From Bacteroidota bacterium (GTDB lineage Bacteria; Bacteroidota; Bacteroidia; Chitinophagales; Chitinophagaceae): a stretch of DNA of 10,757 bases. Numbering within the stretch: position 1 is the first letter of the stretch; each line of letters begins with the position of its first letter. Of this stretch, positions 1 to 6,947 are shown one piece after another. The position numbers and the translations under genes were made by a program. The stretch covers positions 1 through 10,757 of the forward strand of contig CANHJA010000064.1 of NCBI GenBank assembly GCA_947460795.1, given 5' to 3'. Under the pieces are notes generated by a model. It saw only the letters and a program-made list of their open reading frames with translations, searched no databases and was not told the DNA's origin.

Positions 1-39
1 GAAAAAATGTTCAAGGTATTGGATGTATTGAAACCTTAA
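1..39 (+). CDS. Possible 3' end of a rightward gene (partial)
   Basis: Frame 1 is open from the left edge and ends at a TAA at 37-39, giving twelve residues (EKMFKVLDVLKP). That is too little to recognise a family. The stop would share a TTAA palindrome with the stop of the leftward open frame that follows, the same geometry seen at the convergent gene pair at 6944-6947. Frame 3 is also open somewhat further, so this call is a guess based on arrangement only. Confidence 0.2.
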   Translation, partial: EKMFKVLDVLKP

Positions 40-233
40 TGCCTTACAAATTTCGTAGTCAATGTTTTTTTATCATTAAATATTCTAAGTAAATACGTTC
101 CTTTTGATAAGGCTTTCACATTTACTAAATGGTTTAATTCACTAAATTTTTCGGAAAATAATTTTTTCCCATCTAATTCATAAATTTCAACAGTAGAAAT
201 TTTATTAGCACTTTTCTTTGATATATTTAACAT
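36..233 (-). CDS. Orphan T9SS type A sorting-domain ORF, probable gene remnant
   Basis: A 65-residue frame whose whole length resembles the C-terminal sorting domain of T9SS cargo. It has the strand pattern VEIYELDGKKLF (residues 16-27), then the hallmark LSKGTYLLRIF (42-52), then a basic C-terminal strand ending TKFVRH. In cargo proteins this domain directs passage through the outer-membrane T9SS pore and is then removed. Here there is no signal peptide, no passenger domain, and the usual YPNP motif that opens the domain is missing. An in-frame TAA at 252-254 blocks extension, and neither other frame upstream restores YPNP. I infer a decayed end of a former secreted protein, although a short expressed peptide is possible. 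The ATG is preceded by A-rich sequence (AAAAAGTAAG). Confidence 0.5.
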   Translation of the reverse strand: MLNISKKSANKISTVEIYELDGKKLFSEKFSELNHLVNVKALSKGTYLLRIFNDKKTLTTKFVRH

Positions 234-324
234 CTTACTTTTTAATTTTAATTAAAAAAAATGTTGTGAAAACCCTTTGCATTTTATCCTTAAATAAAAC
301 TGAGTTTACTATCAGTAAATTGTA

Positions 325-340
325 TGCCAATATTGTGCCA
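325..340 (-). promoter_or_regulatory. Possible sigma-54-type -24/-12 element
   Basis: Read on the minus strand the site is TGGCACAATATTGGCA. It keeps the GG and GC pairs ten bases apart and matches the TGGCAC-N5-TTGCA pattern with one mismatch. It points toward the orphan sorting-domain frame, about 90 bases upstream of its ATG. The centre is an 8-bp palindrome (CAATATTG), so a chance AT-rich match or a repressor site is also possible. Confidence 0.25.
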
Positions 341-399
341 AAAAATAGATTGTACTATAAATTATATTATTTTATATATATGCTCGAAAAATAAAGATA

Positions 400-432
400 T
401 TTTATAACTATCAATACTAGTTCGTAAATTTG
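400..432 (+). promoter_or_regulatory. Bacteroidota-type promoter for the PKD / T9SS type B gene
   Basis: TAAATTTG at 425-432 is an exact match to the Bacteroidota -7 consensus TAnnTTTG. TTTT at 400-403, 21 bases upstream, is a one-mismatch -33 TTTG box. A transcript starting a few bases after 432 would have a leader of roughly 25 bases before the ATG at 463. The leader is A-rich with no Shine-Dalgarno site, which is usual in this phylum. Confidence 0.5.
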
Positions 433-462
433 AAAGATTAATTACAAGTAAAATATTAAATT

Positions 463-2526
463 ATGATAAAAAAGCATTTCCTACCGGTCATTTTTTTGAT
501 GCTTCTTTCGAATACAATATTCAGTCAGTGCAATATGATGATTGCTAATTTACCTGATACAATATTAGCTTGTAAAAATACCAGTGTGCAATTAAGTCCA
601 ACTATGGTTGCTAGCGGCACACCCAATTATATTGATACTTTTTGGACGCCTACAACAGGATTGTCAAATCCAAATATCATAAATCCTGTAGCAAACATTG
701 GAAATTCAAATATAACGTACGTATTAACAGTTCAGGCTGTAACTCCTGCAAACTTGATTACCAACGGAGATTTTAGTTTAGGCAGTACTGTTTTTTCTTC
801 TGCCTATATTCCAGGAACTGGGGGTACATATGGTTTGTTGTCCACAGAAGGACAATATGCAGTATCCACAAACCCAAGTTTAGTACATACCAATTTTGCA
901 AATTTTGGAGATCATACAACTGGCACAGGAAATATGATGATTTTAAATGGAGCAAGTTCATCCAACACGGCCATTTGGTGTCAAACGATTGCAGTTAATC
1001 CGGGTACATGGTATGATTTTTCGGCTTGGGGAGCAACTTGTGTTGCTAGTGCACCAGCTATTTTACAATTTTCAATTAATAGTACCTTGATTGGTACACC
1101 CTTATCTCTTCCAATAACAACGGGTCAGTGGACTCAGTTTCATGCAACTTGGTTTAGTGGAACAAATACTACCATAAATATTTGTATCAATGACCAACAA
1201 ATAGCAACCAGTGGAAATGATTTCGCAATTGATGATATCTCCTTTAGAGAAATTTGTACAATGACGGACAGTGTGTATTTTAAAACAGTTAATTTAACAC
1301 CAACCATTCAACCAGAATTGCATTTAGGATGCAGTCAAGATTCTGTAAAGTTTTATGCTCAAAACGGAAGTGGAAGTACTCCTTCAAGTTATGCATGGAG
1401 CTTTGGTGATGGTGCTGTTTCCTCACAAAAAAATCCTTTCCATATTTATGCAGCACAAGGAATTTATCCTGTGAAATTAGTAGTTGAAAAAAATGGTTGT
1501 AAAGATTCTGTGACATATAATTTAGATTTAACGCACAGTTTTAACGCACAGTTTTATACAGACGATTCAACCTGTACAGGACAAGTCGTTAGTTTGTTAG
1601 ATCAGTCACCTGCTCCTGTAAATACTACTATTGTAAATACAACAGTGATATGGGGTGATGGAACTATTGATAACCAACTTGTGCATACCTACAACACTCC
1701 TGGAAATTATACAATTACATTTATACTTACGGATGCAATAGGTTGTAAAGATTCTTTTAGTCGACCAATTACCGTAGTAAACAGTCCATTTGTAATTTTT
1801 AATACTTCTCAAGATGTTATTTGTATAGGCCAACCGATTGTTTTTTTAGATTCAACAAGCAATACAAACACATTCGATTGGAATTTTGGTGATGGAAGTA
1901 TATTATATAACATGCACAATCCAGCGCATATTTATGATTTACCAGGCAATTATTCTATAATATTAACAGGAAGAAACAGTGTGTGTTTATCGCCTACAAA
2001 TTATACAAAAAACATTACGGTAAAACCATATCCACAAGTAAATTTAGGTAGTGATACCGCTATTTGCAGTGGAATAACAGGTTCTATATTATTAACCAAC
2101 AATTTCCCTACAACAGGTTCCTATTTATGGAGTACGGGAGAAACAACCAACTCCATTTTAGTAAATACTCCCAATTACTATTGGTTACAAGTATCCAATG
2201 GAGATTGTGCGACAACCGATTCTGTTTGGGTTAAAAATGATTGTTATATCAATATTCCAAATTCTTTCTCACCTAATAATGATGGTTTAAATGATTATTT
2301 TATCCCTAGAGAACTATTGAGCAGTGGTTTGCTTCAATTTAAAATGAGTATTTATAATCGTTGGGGTGAAAAAATTTATTTTACAGACAAGACTGATGGC
2401 AGAGGATGGGATGGAAAATACAATAATAAAACTCAAGAGTCAGGTGTTTATATTTACATTATAGATGTTGTGTTTAAAAATGGATTGCGAAAAAATTTCA
2501 CAGGCAATATTACCTTGTTCAAATAG
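463..2526 (+). CDS. Secreted PKD-domain protein with T9SS type B (CHU_C) sorting domain
   Basis: A 687-residue exported protein, likely secreted or cell-surface. Residues 1-21 form a Sec signal peptide with a probable cut before Q22 (IFS|QC). C23 lacks a lipobox context. Residues about 36-92 resemble a PKD/Ig-like repeat (WTPTTGLSNP). Residues about 97-263 look like a jelly-roll, carbohydrate-binding-type domain, starting NLITNGDFS and ending FAIDDISF. Three PKD domains follow, each with its GDG turn: SFGDG 313-317, WGDG 397-400 and NFGDG 474-478. An Ig-like module with YLWSTGETTNS lies at 526-592. The C-terminus is a CHU_C / gliding-motility domain: SFSPNNDGLND (601-611), YNRWGEKIY (631-639), GWDGKYN (648-654). 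Type B domains usually need a PorP/SprF-like partner, and none is in this window. Adhesion or polysaccharide binding is plausible but inferred. It carries an out-of-phase 13-bp tandem repeat at 1527-1556. Confidence 0.9.
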   Translation: MIKKHFLPVIFLMLLSNTIFSQCNMMIANLPDTILACKNTSVQLSPTMVASGTPNYIDTFWTPTTGLSNPNIINPVANIGNSNITYVLTVQAVTPANLITNGDFSLGSTVFSSAYIPGTGGTYGLLSTEGQYAVSTNPSLVHTNFANFGDHTTGTGNMMILNGASSSNTAIWCQTIAVNPGTWYDFSAWGATCVASAPAILQFSINSTLIGTPLSLPITTGQWTQFHATWFSGTNTTINICINDQQIATSGNDFAIDDISFREICTMTDSVYFKTVNLTPTIQPELHLGCSQDSVKFYAQNGSGSTPSSYAWSFGDGAVSSQKNPFHIYAAQGIYPVKLVVEKNGCKDSVTYNLDLTHSFNAQFYTDDSTCTGQVVSLLDQSPAPVNTTIVNTTVIWGDGTIDNQLVHTYNTPGNYTITFILTDAIGCKDSFSRPITVVNSPFVIFNTSQDVICIGQPIVFLDSTSNTNTFDWNFGDGSILYNMHNPAHIYDLPGNYSIILTGRNSVCLSPTNYTKNITVKPYPQVNLGSDTAICSGITGSILLTNNFPTTGSYLWSTGETTNSILVNTPNYYWLQVSNGDCATTDSVWVKNDCYINIPNSFSPNNDGLNDYFIPRELLSSGLLQFKMSIYNRWGEKIYFTDKTDGRGWDGKYNNKTQESGVYIYIIDVVFKNGLRKNFTGNITLFK
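1527..1556 (+). repeat. 13-bp tandem repeat inside the PKD gene, 2.3 copies
   Basis: TTTAACGCACAGT at 1527-1539 is repeated exactly at 1540-1552, followed by a partial third copy TTTA. The 13-bp period is not a multiple of three, so the copies are read in different frames (THSFNAQF region) in the linker between PKD domains 1 and 2. The protein stays in a recognisable frame on both sides. Confidence 0.85.
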
Positions 2527-2564
2527 CACATTCTTTTGCTAGGATACAATTAAAATAATAACAC

Positions 2565-2572
2565 TATTTTTG
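2565..2572 (+). promoter_or_regulatory. -7 box abutting the deoC start codon
   Basis: TATTTTTG matches TAnnTTTG exactly and ends four bases before the ATG at 2577. If active, transcription would begin at or just after the A of that ATG. A TTTG at 2535-2538 lies 26 bases upstream, longer than the usual spacing of about 20, which weakens the call. Without this promoter deoC would depend on read-through from the PKD gene, as no convincing terminator lies in the 50-bp gap. Confidence 0.35.
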
Positions 2573-2576
2573 GAGT

Positions 2577-3470
2577 ATGAATAAAAGTTGGATTTCGCCA
2601 ACCGTCGATCAAGTTGGTGTAGAAGAACGAGTTGCCCGGTTCAATACTCGAAGTATTAAAAAAGAAAGTAAAATGCAAGGCATGTTATTGGCCTTGAACA
2701 TGATAGACTTAACTACACTTGAAGGAAAAGATACAGCTGGCAAAGTGAAACAAATGTGTTATAAAGCGATGCATTTAGCAGATGATATTGAAGGTTTACC
2801 AACAGTAGCAGCAGTTTGTGTTTATCCCAATCATGTAAAAACAGCTAAGAAAGCATTGCAAGGTTCAAATGTAAAAATAGCTTCAGTAGCAACTGCTTTT
2901 CCAAGTGGAAATTCATCTAGGAAAATAAAGCTTGAAGATGTAAAAATCGCGGTTACCAATGGAGCTGATGAAGTAGATATGGTGATTAGTCGGGGTGAAT
3001 TTTTAGCTGGCAATTACAATTTTGTTTATGATGAAATCGCTGCTATTAAAGAAGCTTGTGGTACTGCAAGGTTAAAAGTTATTTTAGAAACTGGAGAATT
3101 GTCTACGCTCGATAATGTGCGAAAAGCAAGTGATATTGCCATATATGCTGGTGCCGATTTTATTAAAACATCAACCGGGAAAATTCAACCAGCTGCTACA
3201 ATGCCTGTTACTTTAGTGATGTTGCAAGCAATAAAAGATTATTATGATGAAACAGGAATCATGATTGGTATGAAGCCTGCTGGAGGTATTTCAACATCAA
3301 AACAAGCCTTGCAATATTTAGTAATGTTGTATGAAACATTGGGAGAAAAATGGATGACGAATGAATGGTTTCGTTTTGGAGCCAGTAGTTTAGCAAATGA
3401 TATTATATTGCAATTAGGTAAAGAAAAGCATGGAGTTTATTATAGTGGAGATTATATAAGTAAAGATTAA
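2577..3470 (+). CDS. deoC: Deoxyribose-phosphate aldolase, long eukaryote-like form
   Basis: A 297-residue cytoplasmic class I aldolase that cleaves 2-deoxy-D-ribose-5-phosphate into acetaldehyde and glyceraldehyde-3-phosphate in deoxynucleoside catabolism. By alignment from memory with E. coli DeoC, the Schiff-base lysine is K197 (FIKTSTGK), the activating lysine is K233 (GMKPAGG), and the proton-relay aspartate is D134 (GADEVD). IDLTTL (43-48) and RFGASSL (266-272) are also family motifs. The protein is about 40 residues longer than the E. coli enzyme. Its N-terminal SWIS...RSIKKE segment resembles human DERA (LSWIS near its N-terminus), which supports the ATG at 2577 as the true start. An in-frame stop at 2559-2561 excludes anything further upstream. 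It is first in a four-gene run with the ALDH pair and the AKR, 25 bases before the next gene. GGAGT touches the ATG and is too close to act as a normal ribosome site. Confidence 0.96.
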   Translation: MNKSWISPTVDQVGVEERVARFNTRSIKKESKMQGMLLALNMIDLTTLEGKDTAGKVKQMCYKAMHLADDIEGLPTVAAVCVYPNHVKTAKKALQGSNVKIASVATAFPSGNSSRKIKLEDVKIAVTNGADEVDMVISRGEFLAGNYNFVYDEIAAIKEACGTARLKVILETGELSTLDNVRKASDIAIYAGADFIKTSTGKIQPAATMPVTLVMLQAIKDYYDETGIMIGMKPAGGISTSKQALQYLVMLYETLGEKWMTNEWFRFGASSLANDIILQLGKEKHGVYYSGDYISKD

Positions 3471-3495
3471 ATTAAAAAATTTTACAATTAAAAAA

Positions 3496-4995
3496 ATGGC
3501 AACATCTAAAAATATTAAAGCAGTTCAAAAAAAATCTGCACCATTCGTTTCATCTGTAAAGTCAGCATTTCAAAACTATGCACCTGCACCTGAATCATCA
3601 GATCATATTCAATTAAAACCACAATATAATTTATTCATCAACGGGAAATTTGTAAAGCCGTTGAGTAAAATATATTATGATACTATCAATCCTGCTACTG
3701 GAAAAAAAATAGCTTCTGTAGCAAAAGGGAATGAAAAAGATATAGACGCAGCCGTAAAAGCAGCCAGCAAAGCCTTTGAATCATGGAGTAAAACGGACCC
3801 TAAAGAGCGCGCAAAATATATTTATCGAATCGCTCGAATGATTCAAGAGCGTGCAAGAGAATTTGCTGTTGTTGAAACTATGAATGGCGGAAAATCGATT
3901 CGTGAAAGTAGAGATATAGACGTGCCTTTAGCAGCAAATCATTTCTTTTATTATGCGGGTTGGGCAGATAAATTAGAATATGCATTTCCCAATCGAACAC
4001 CTAAACCCATTGGTGTTGCTGGGCAAATTATCCCTTGGAACTTTCCATTATTAATGGCAGCTTGGAAAATTGCACCCGCATTAGCAACAGGCAATACCGT
4101 CGTACTCAAACCTGCAGAAAGTACTCCATTAACAGCCTTGAAATTGGCAGAAATTATTCAAGAAAGTGGGTTGCCTGATGGAGTTGTAAATATCGTAACT
4201 GGTTTTGGCGATTGTGGTGCCGCTTTGGTAAATCATCCTAAAGTTAATAAAATTGCTTTTACAGGAAGTACACCCGTTGGAAAACTCATTCAAAAATCAA
4301 TTGCAGGAACGAGTAAAAAAGCAACGTTAGAATTAGGTGGGAAAGCAGCCAATATTATTTTTGATGATGCACCGATTGACCAAGCAGTAGAAGGAATTGT
4401 CAATGGAATTTTCTTTAATCAAGGGCATGTTTGTTGTGCTGGATCACGCTTGTTTATTCAAGAAAACGTAGCTGAAAAAGTTATCAAGAAATTGAAAGAC
4501 AGAATGAAAACATTGATTGTTGGAGACCCGATGGATAAAAATACAGACATTGGCGCTATCAACAGTCAGGCTCAATTAAATAAAATTAATCATTACATAA
4601 AACTTGGTCAAAAGGAAGGAGCAGAAATTTTTCAACCAGAATGTTCAATTCCCTCTCATGGATTTTTTTGTAAACCAACTTTATTTATCGGCACATCACA
4701 AAGTCATCGCATTGTACAAGAAGAGATTTTTGGACCTGTATTAACGATTCAAACGTTTAGAACTATTGAAGAAGTAATAGAGAAAGCAAATAATATACCA
4801 TATGGTTTAAGTGCGGGTGTATGGACAGATAAAGGGAGTAAAATATTCAATTTAACAACAAAATTAAAAGTAGGCGTTGTTTGGGCTAATACCTATAATA
4901 AATTTGATCCAACATCACCATTTGGTGGCTACAAAGAAAGTGGATTTGGAAGAGAAGGCGGTGTTCATGGATTGTTGCCTTATGTTAACTTTTAA
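3496..4995 (+). CDS. Aldehyde dehydrogenase, catalytic half of a split ALDH16
   Basis: A 499-residue NAD(P)-dependent aldehyde dehydrogenase with all expected residues: PWNFPL with N182 (oxyanion), K205 in VVLKPAE, GSTPVG 257-262, general base E279 (LELGGK), catalytic C313 (GHVCCAGSR), and EEIFGPV 409-415. It oxidises an aldehyde to the acid (or acyl product) through a thiohemiacetal on the cysteine. The N-terminal extension of about 40 residues with YAPAPES (28-34), and the end GREGGVHGLLPYV, match my recollection of ALDH16 proteins (YGPVPES in human ALDH16A1). The following gene supplies the second ALDH16 module. Unlike mammalian ALDH16A1, which lost the catalytic cysteine, this one should be active. 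Acetaldehyde from DeoC is the likely substrate, inferred from position only. Start ATG has an A-rich leader; 25 bases follow deoC. Confidence 0.93.
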   Translation: MATSKNIKAVQKKSAPFVSSVKSAFQNYAPAPESSDHIQLKPQYNLFINGKFVKPLSKIYYDTINPATGKKIASVAKGNEKDIDAAVKAASKAFESWSKTDPKERAKYIYRIARMIQERAREFAVVETMNGGKSIRESRDIDVPLAANHFFYYAGWADKLEYAFPNRTPKPIGVAGQIIPWNFPLLMAAWKIAPALATGNTVVLKPAESTPLTALKLAEIIQESGLPDGVVNIVTGFGDCGAALVNHPKVNKIAFTGSTPVGKLIQKSIAGTSKKATLELGGKAANIIFDDAPIDQAVEGIVNGIFFNQGHVCCAGSRLFIQENVAEKVIKKLKDRMKTLIVGDPMDKNTDIGAINSQAQLNKINHYIKLGQKEGAEIFQPECSIPSHGFFCKPTLFIGTSQSHRIVQEEIFGPVLTIQTFRTIEEVIEKANNIPYGLSAGVWTDKGSKIFNLTTKLKVGVVWANTYNKFDPTSPFGGYKESGFGREGGVHGLLPYVNF

Positions 4996-4997
4996 AA

Positions 4998-5027
4998 GCC
5001 TCCCTGCGCTCCAAAGGAGGGTTCGGC
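4998..5027 (+). repeat. GC-rich hairpin between the two ALDH16 halves
   Basis: A GC-rich patch in AT-rich surroundings, starting GCCTCCCTGCGCTCC and ending AAAGGAGGGTTCGGC. CCTCC (4999-5003) can pair with GGAGG (5016-5020) across a 12-base loop, and GCC (4998-5000) could alternatively pair with GGC (5025-5027). CTCC-AAA-GGAG is another small fold. It lacks a U-tract, so it is not a classic terminator. The composition suggests a dispersed intergenic element or an attenuating/mRNA-stabilising hairpin. AAAGGAGG is a perfect Shine-Dalgarno sequence but sits 32 bases before the next ATG, too far to serve it. Confidence 0.5.
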
Positions 5028-5052
5028 AAATCATAAATAAAAAATAAATACT

Positions 5053-5931
5053 ATGCAATTAGATATTTTAAAAACATATAAATTATATATCGGTGGTTCA
5101 TTTCCTCGAACAGAAAGTGGCCGATTTTATAAGCTAGAAAATAATAAGAAAGAAGTAATTGCAAACATTTGTCTTTCTTCACGAAAAGACTTTCGAAATG
5201 CTGTAGTTGCTGCAAGAAAAGCATTTGAGAGTTGGAGTGGAAGAGCTGCTTTTAATAGAGGACAAATCTTATATCGAATTGCAGAAATGTTGGAAGGTAG
5301 AAAAATGCAATTTGTTGAAGAGTTAATCATGCAAGGTGCTTCTAAAGCAAATGCAGAAAAAGAAGTTCGTCAGGCTATAGATCGATGTGTATATTACAGT
5401 GGTTGGTGCGATAAATATCAACAATTATTTGGCTCAGTAAATCCTGTAGCTAGTTCACATTTTAATTTTTCTGTGCCCGAGCCAACAGGTGTAGTGAGTG
5501 TAATTGCAGATGAAAATTTTTCATTATTAGGATTAGTTTCAGTTATCATGCCTATTATAGCAGGTGGAAATACATGTATAATTTTAGCTTCTGAAACCAA
5601 ACCTTTGTGCAGTATTACATTTGCTGAAGTGTTAGCCACATCAGATTTGACTGCTGGTGTAGTAAATATTTTAACTGGTAAAAGCAAAGAACTACATACT
5701 CATTTTGCATCGCACATGGATGTGAATGCAGTTGTATATTGTAGGGAAAATGGAGAGGAAGCTAAAGCGATAGCAGAGCTATCTTCCTTAAATGTAAAAC
5801 GCAGTTTCTTCTGGCAAAAAATTTGGACAAAAGCTGAAAATGAAAATCCATATTTAATTATGGATTTACAAGAAATAAAAACTACATGGCATCCAATTGA
5901 AAATATTGGAGTAAGTGGCGCGAAATATTAA
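5053..5931 (+). CDS. Pseudo-aldehyde dehydrogenase, C-terminal half of a split ALDH16
   Basis: A 292-residue protein with an ALDH N-terminal and cofactor-type fold but no catalytic domain. LYIGGSF (11-17), AVVAARKAFESWSG (50-63) and a helical stretch with VYYSGW (113-118) parallel the first ALDH. Of the oxyanion motif only N155 survives (DENFSL). The NAD-binding lysine is replaced by L178 (IILASETKP), and the GSTxxG loop is gone. The chain ends before where the cysteine loop would begin. Its end (EIKTTWHPIENIG) aligns by eye with the end of human ALDH16A1 (RTKALWLP). About 290 residues is normal for this module, so this is a family feature and not a truncation. It probably binds the first ALDH as a structural partner. 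It lies in the same frame as that gene, with 57 bases and two in-frame stops between them. General annotation would be ALDH family protein. Confidence 0.88.
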   Translation: MQLDILKTYKLYIGGSFPRTESGRFYKLENNKKEVIANICLSSRKDFRNAVVAARKAFESWSGRAAFNRGQILYRIAEMLEGRKMQFVEELIMQGASKANAEKEVRQAIDRCVYYSGWCDKYQQLFGSVNPVASSHFNFSVPEPTGVVSVIADENFSLLGLVSVIMPIIAGGNTCIILASETKPLCSITFAEVLATSDLTAGVVNILTGKSKELHTHFASHMDVNAVVYCRENGEEAKAIAELSSLNVKRSFFWQKIWTKAENENPYLIMDLQEIKTTWHPIENIGVSGAKY

Positions 5932-5957
5932 AAAATTATTATCTTATAAAATAAATT

Positions 5958-6947
5958 ATGGAATATAGAAGATTAGGAAAATCAGGATTACAAGTAAGCA
6001 CACTTTCTTTTGGAAGTTGGGTTACATTTAGTAAACAAATTAATGACAAGCGTGCCGATGAATTAATGGGAATAGCATATGATAATGGAATTAATTTTTT
6101 TGATAATGCAGAAGTTTATGCATTAGGAGAAAGTGAAAACATGATGGGTCGCGTGTTGAAAAAGAAAAAGTGGGATAGAACAAGTATTGTACTAAGCAGT
6201 AAAGTGTTTTTTGGTTGGAGAGGTGTAAACAATAAACCTAACCAGACGGGCTTAAGTAGAAAACACGTGATTGAAGCATGTGATGAAGCATTGAAAAGAA
6301 TGCAAACAGATTACTTGGATTTATATTTTTGTCATCGTGCCGATAAAAATACACCGATTGAAGAAACGGTATTGGCGATGAATACATTGATTCAACAAGG
6401 AAAAATTTTATATTGGGGAACCAGTGAATGGAGCGCAGTAGAAATTATGGAAGCACATCGTGTTGCTGAAAAATATAGATTGATTGGGCCTACCATGGAG
6501 CAGCCTCAATATAATTTGTTTGAACGTCAAAAAGTTGAATTGGATTTTGCTGATATTTATTCAAATGTAGGGTTGGGAACAACCATTTGGAGCCCATTAG
6601 CCACTGGTTTACTAACAGGAAAATACAATGATGGCGTTCCTAAAGGTGCTCGATTAGGTTTACAAGGCTTTGATTGGTTGGCTGACCGTTGGTTAGAAAA
6701 AGAGAAAATAGATAAGGTGAAAAAACTAGCATCAGTGGCTAAAGAATTAAACTGTACGTTGGCTCAAATGAGCATCGCTTGGTGTGCATTGAATCCAAAT
6801 GTATCTACCGTAATTTTAGGAGCTACTAAAAAAGAGCAATTAAATGACAATTTAAAATCTTTAGAAATTGTTTCCAAATTAACACCAGCCATTATAGATA
6901 AGATAGAAAAAATAATGAAAAATAAACCTACAAAAGCATCGTTTTAA
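5958..6947 (+). CDS. Aldo/keto reductase of the AKR6 / Kv-beta-like family
   Basis: A 329-residue NADPH-dependent oxidoreductase with a TIM-barrel fold, cytoplasmic. The catalytic tetrad is visible: D49 and Y54 in FFDNAEVY, K82 (SSKVF), H126 (FCHRAD). Cofactor motifs are WGTSEWS (153-159), WSPLATG (211-217) and LGATKKEQLNDN (287-298). The close match along the whole chain is to animal Kv channel beta subunits (GKSGL, VTF, YDNGIN, GLSRKH, YWGTS, EIMEA, NKP near the end), not to the short AKRs. Kv-beta proteins have Asn where this one has His126, so this is probably a good aldehyde/ketone reductase. It follows the pseudo-ALDH by 26 bases and is last in the deoC-ALDH16 run. A role in reducing aldehydes released there is inferred. 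Its TAA overlaps the recO stop on the other strand by three bases. Confidence 0.94.
   Translation: MEYRRLGKSGLQVSTLSFGSWVTFSKQINDKRADELMGIAYDNGINFFDNAEVYALGESENMMGRVLKKKKWDRTSIVLSSKVFFGWRGVNNKPNQTGLSRKHVIEACDEALKRMQTDYLDLYFCHRADKNTPIEETVLAMNTLIQQGKILYWGTSEWSAVEIMEAHRVAEKYRLIGPTMEQPQYNLFERQKVELDFADIYSNVGLGTTIWSPLATGLLTGKYNDGVPKGARLGLQGFDWLADRWLEKEKIDKVKKLASVAKELNCTLAQMSIAWCALNPNVSTVILGATKKEQLNDNLKSLEIVSKLTPAIIDKIEKIMKNKPTKASF

Noticed and set aside
529..531. C23 of the PKD protein as a lipoprotein cysteine
   Set aside because: The residues before it (FSQ) do not form a lipobox; cleavage before Q22 with T9SS export fits better.
2524..2541. TAGCA / TGCTA inverted repeat after the PKD gene as a terminator
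   Set aside because: Only a 5-bp stem with an 8-base loop and no T-run; too weak to call.
2572..2576. GGAGT as the deoC ribosome binding site
   Set aside because: It touches the start codon, leaving no spacing for Shine-Dalgarno pairing.
5053..5931. Second ALDH gene as a frameshifted or truncated pseudogene
   Set aside because: Its length and C-terminal end match the intact pseudo-ALDH module of ALDH16, and the frame is uninterrupted.
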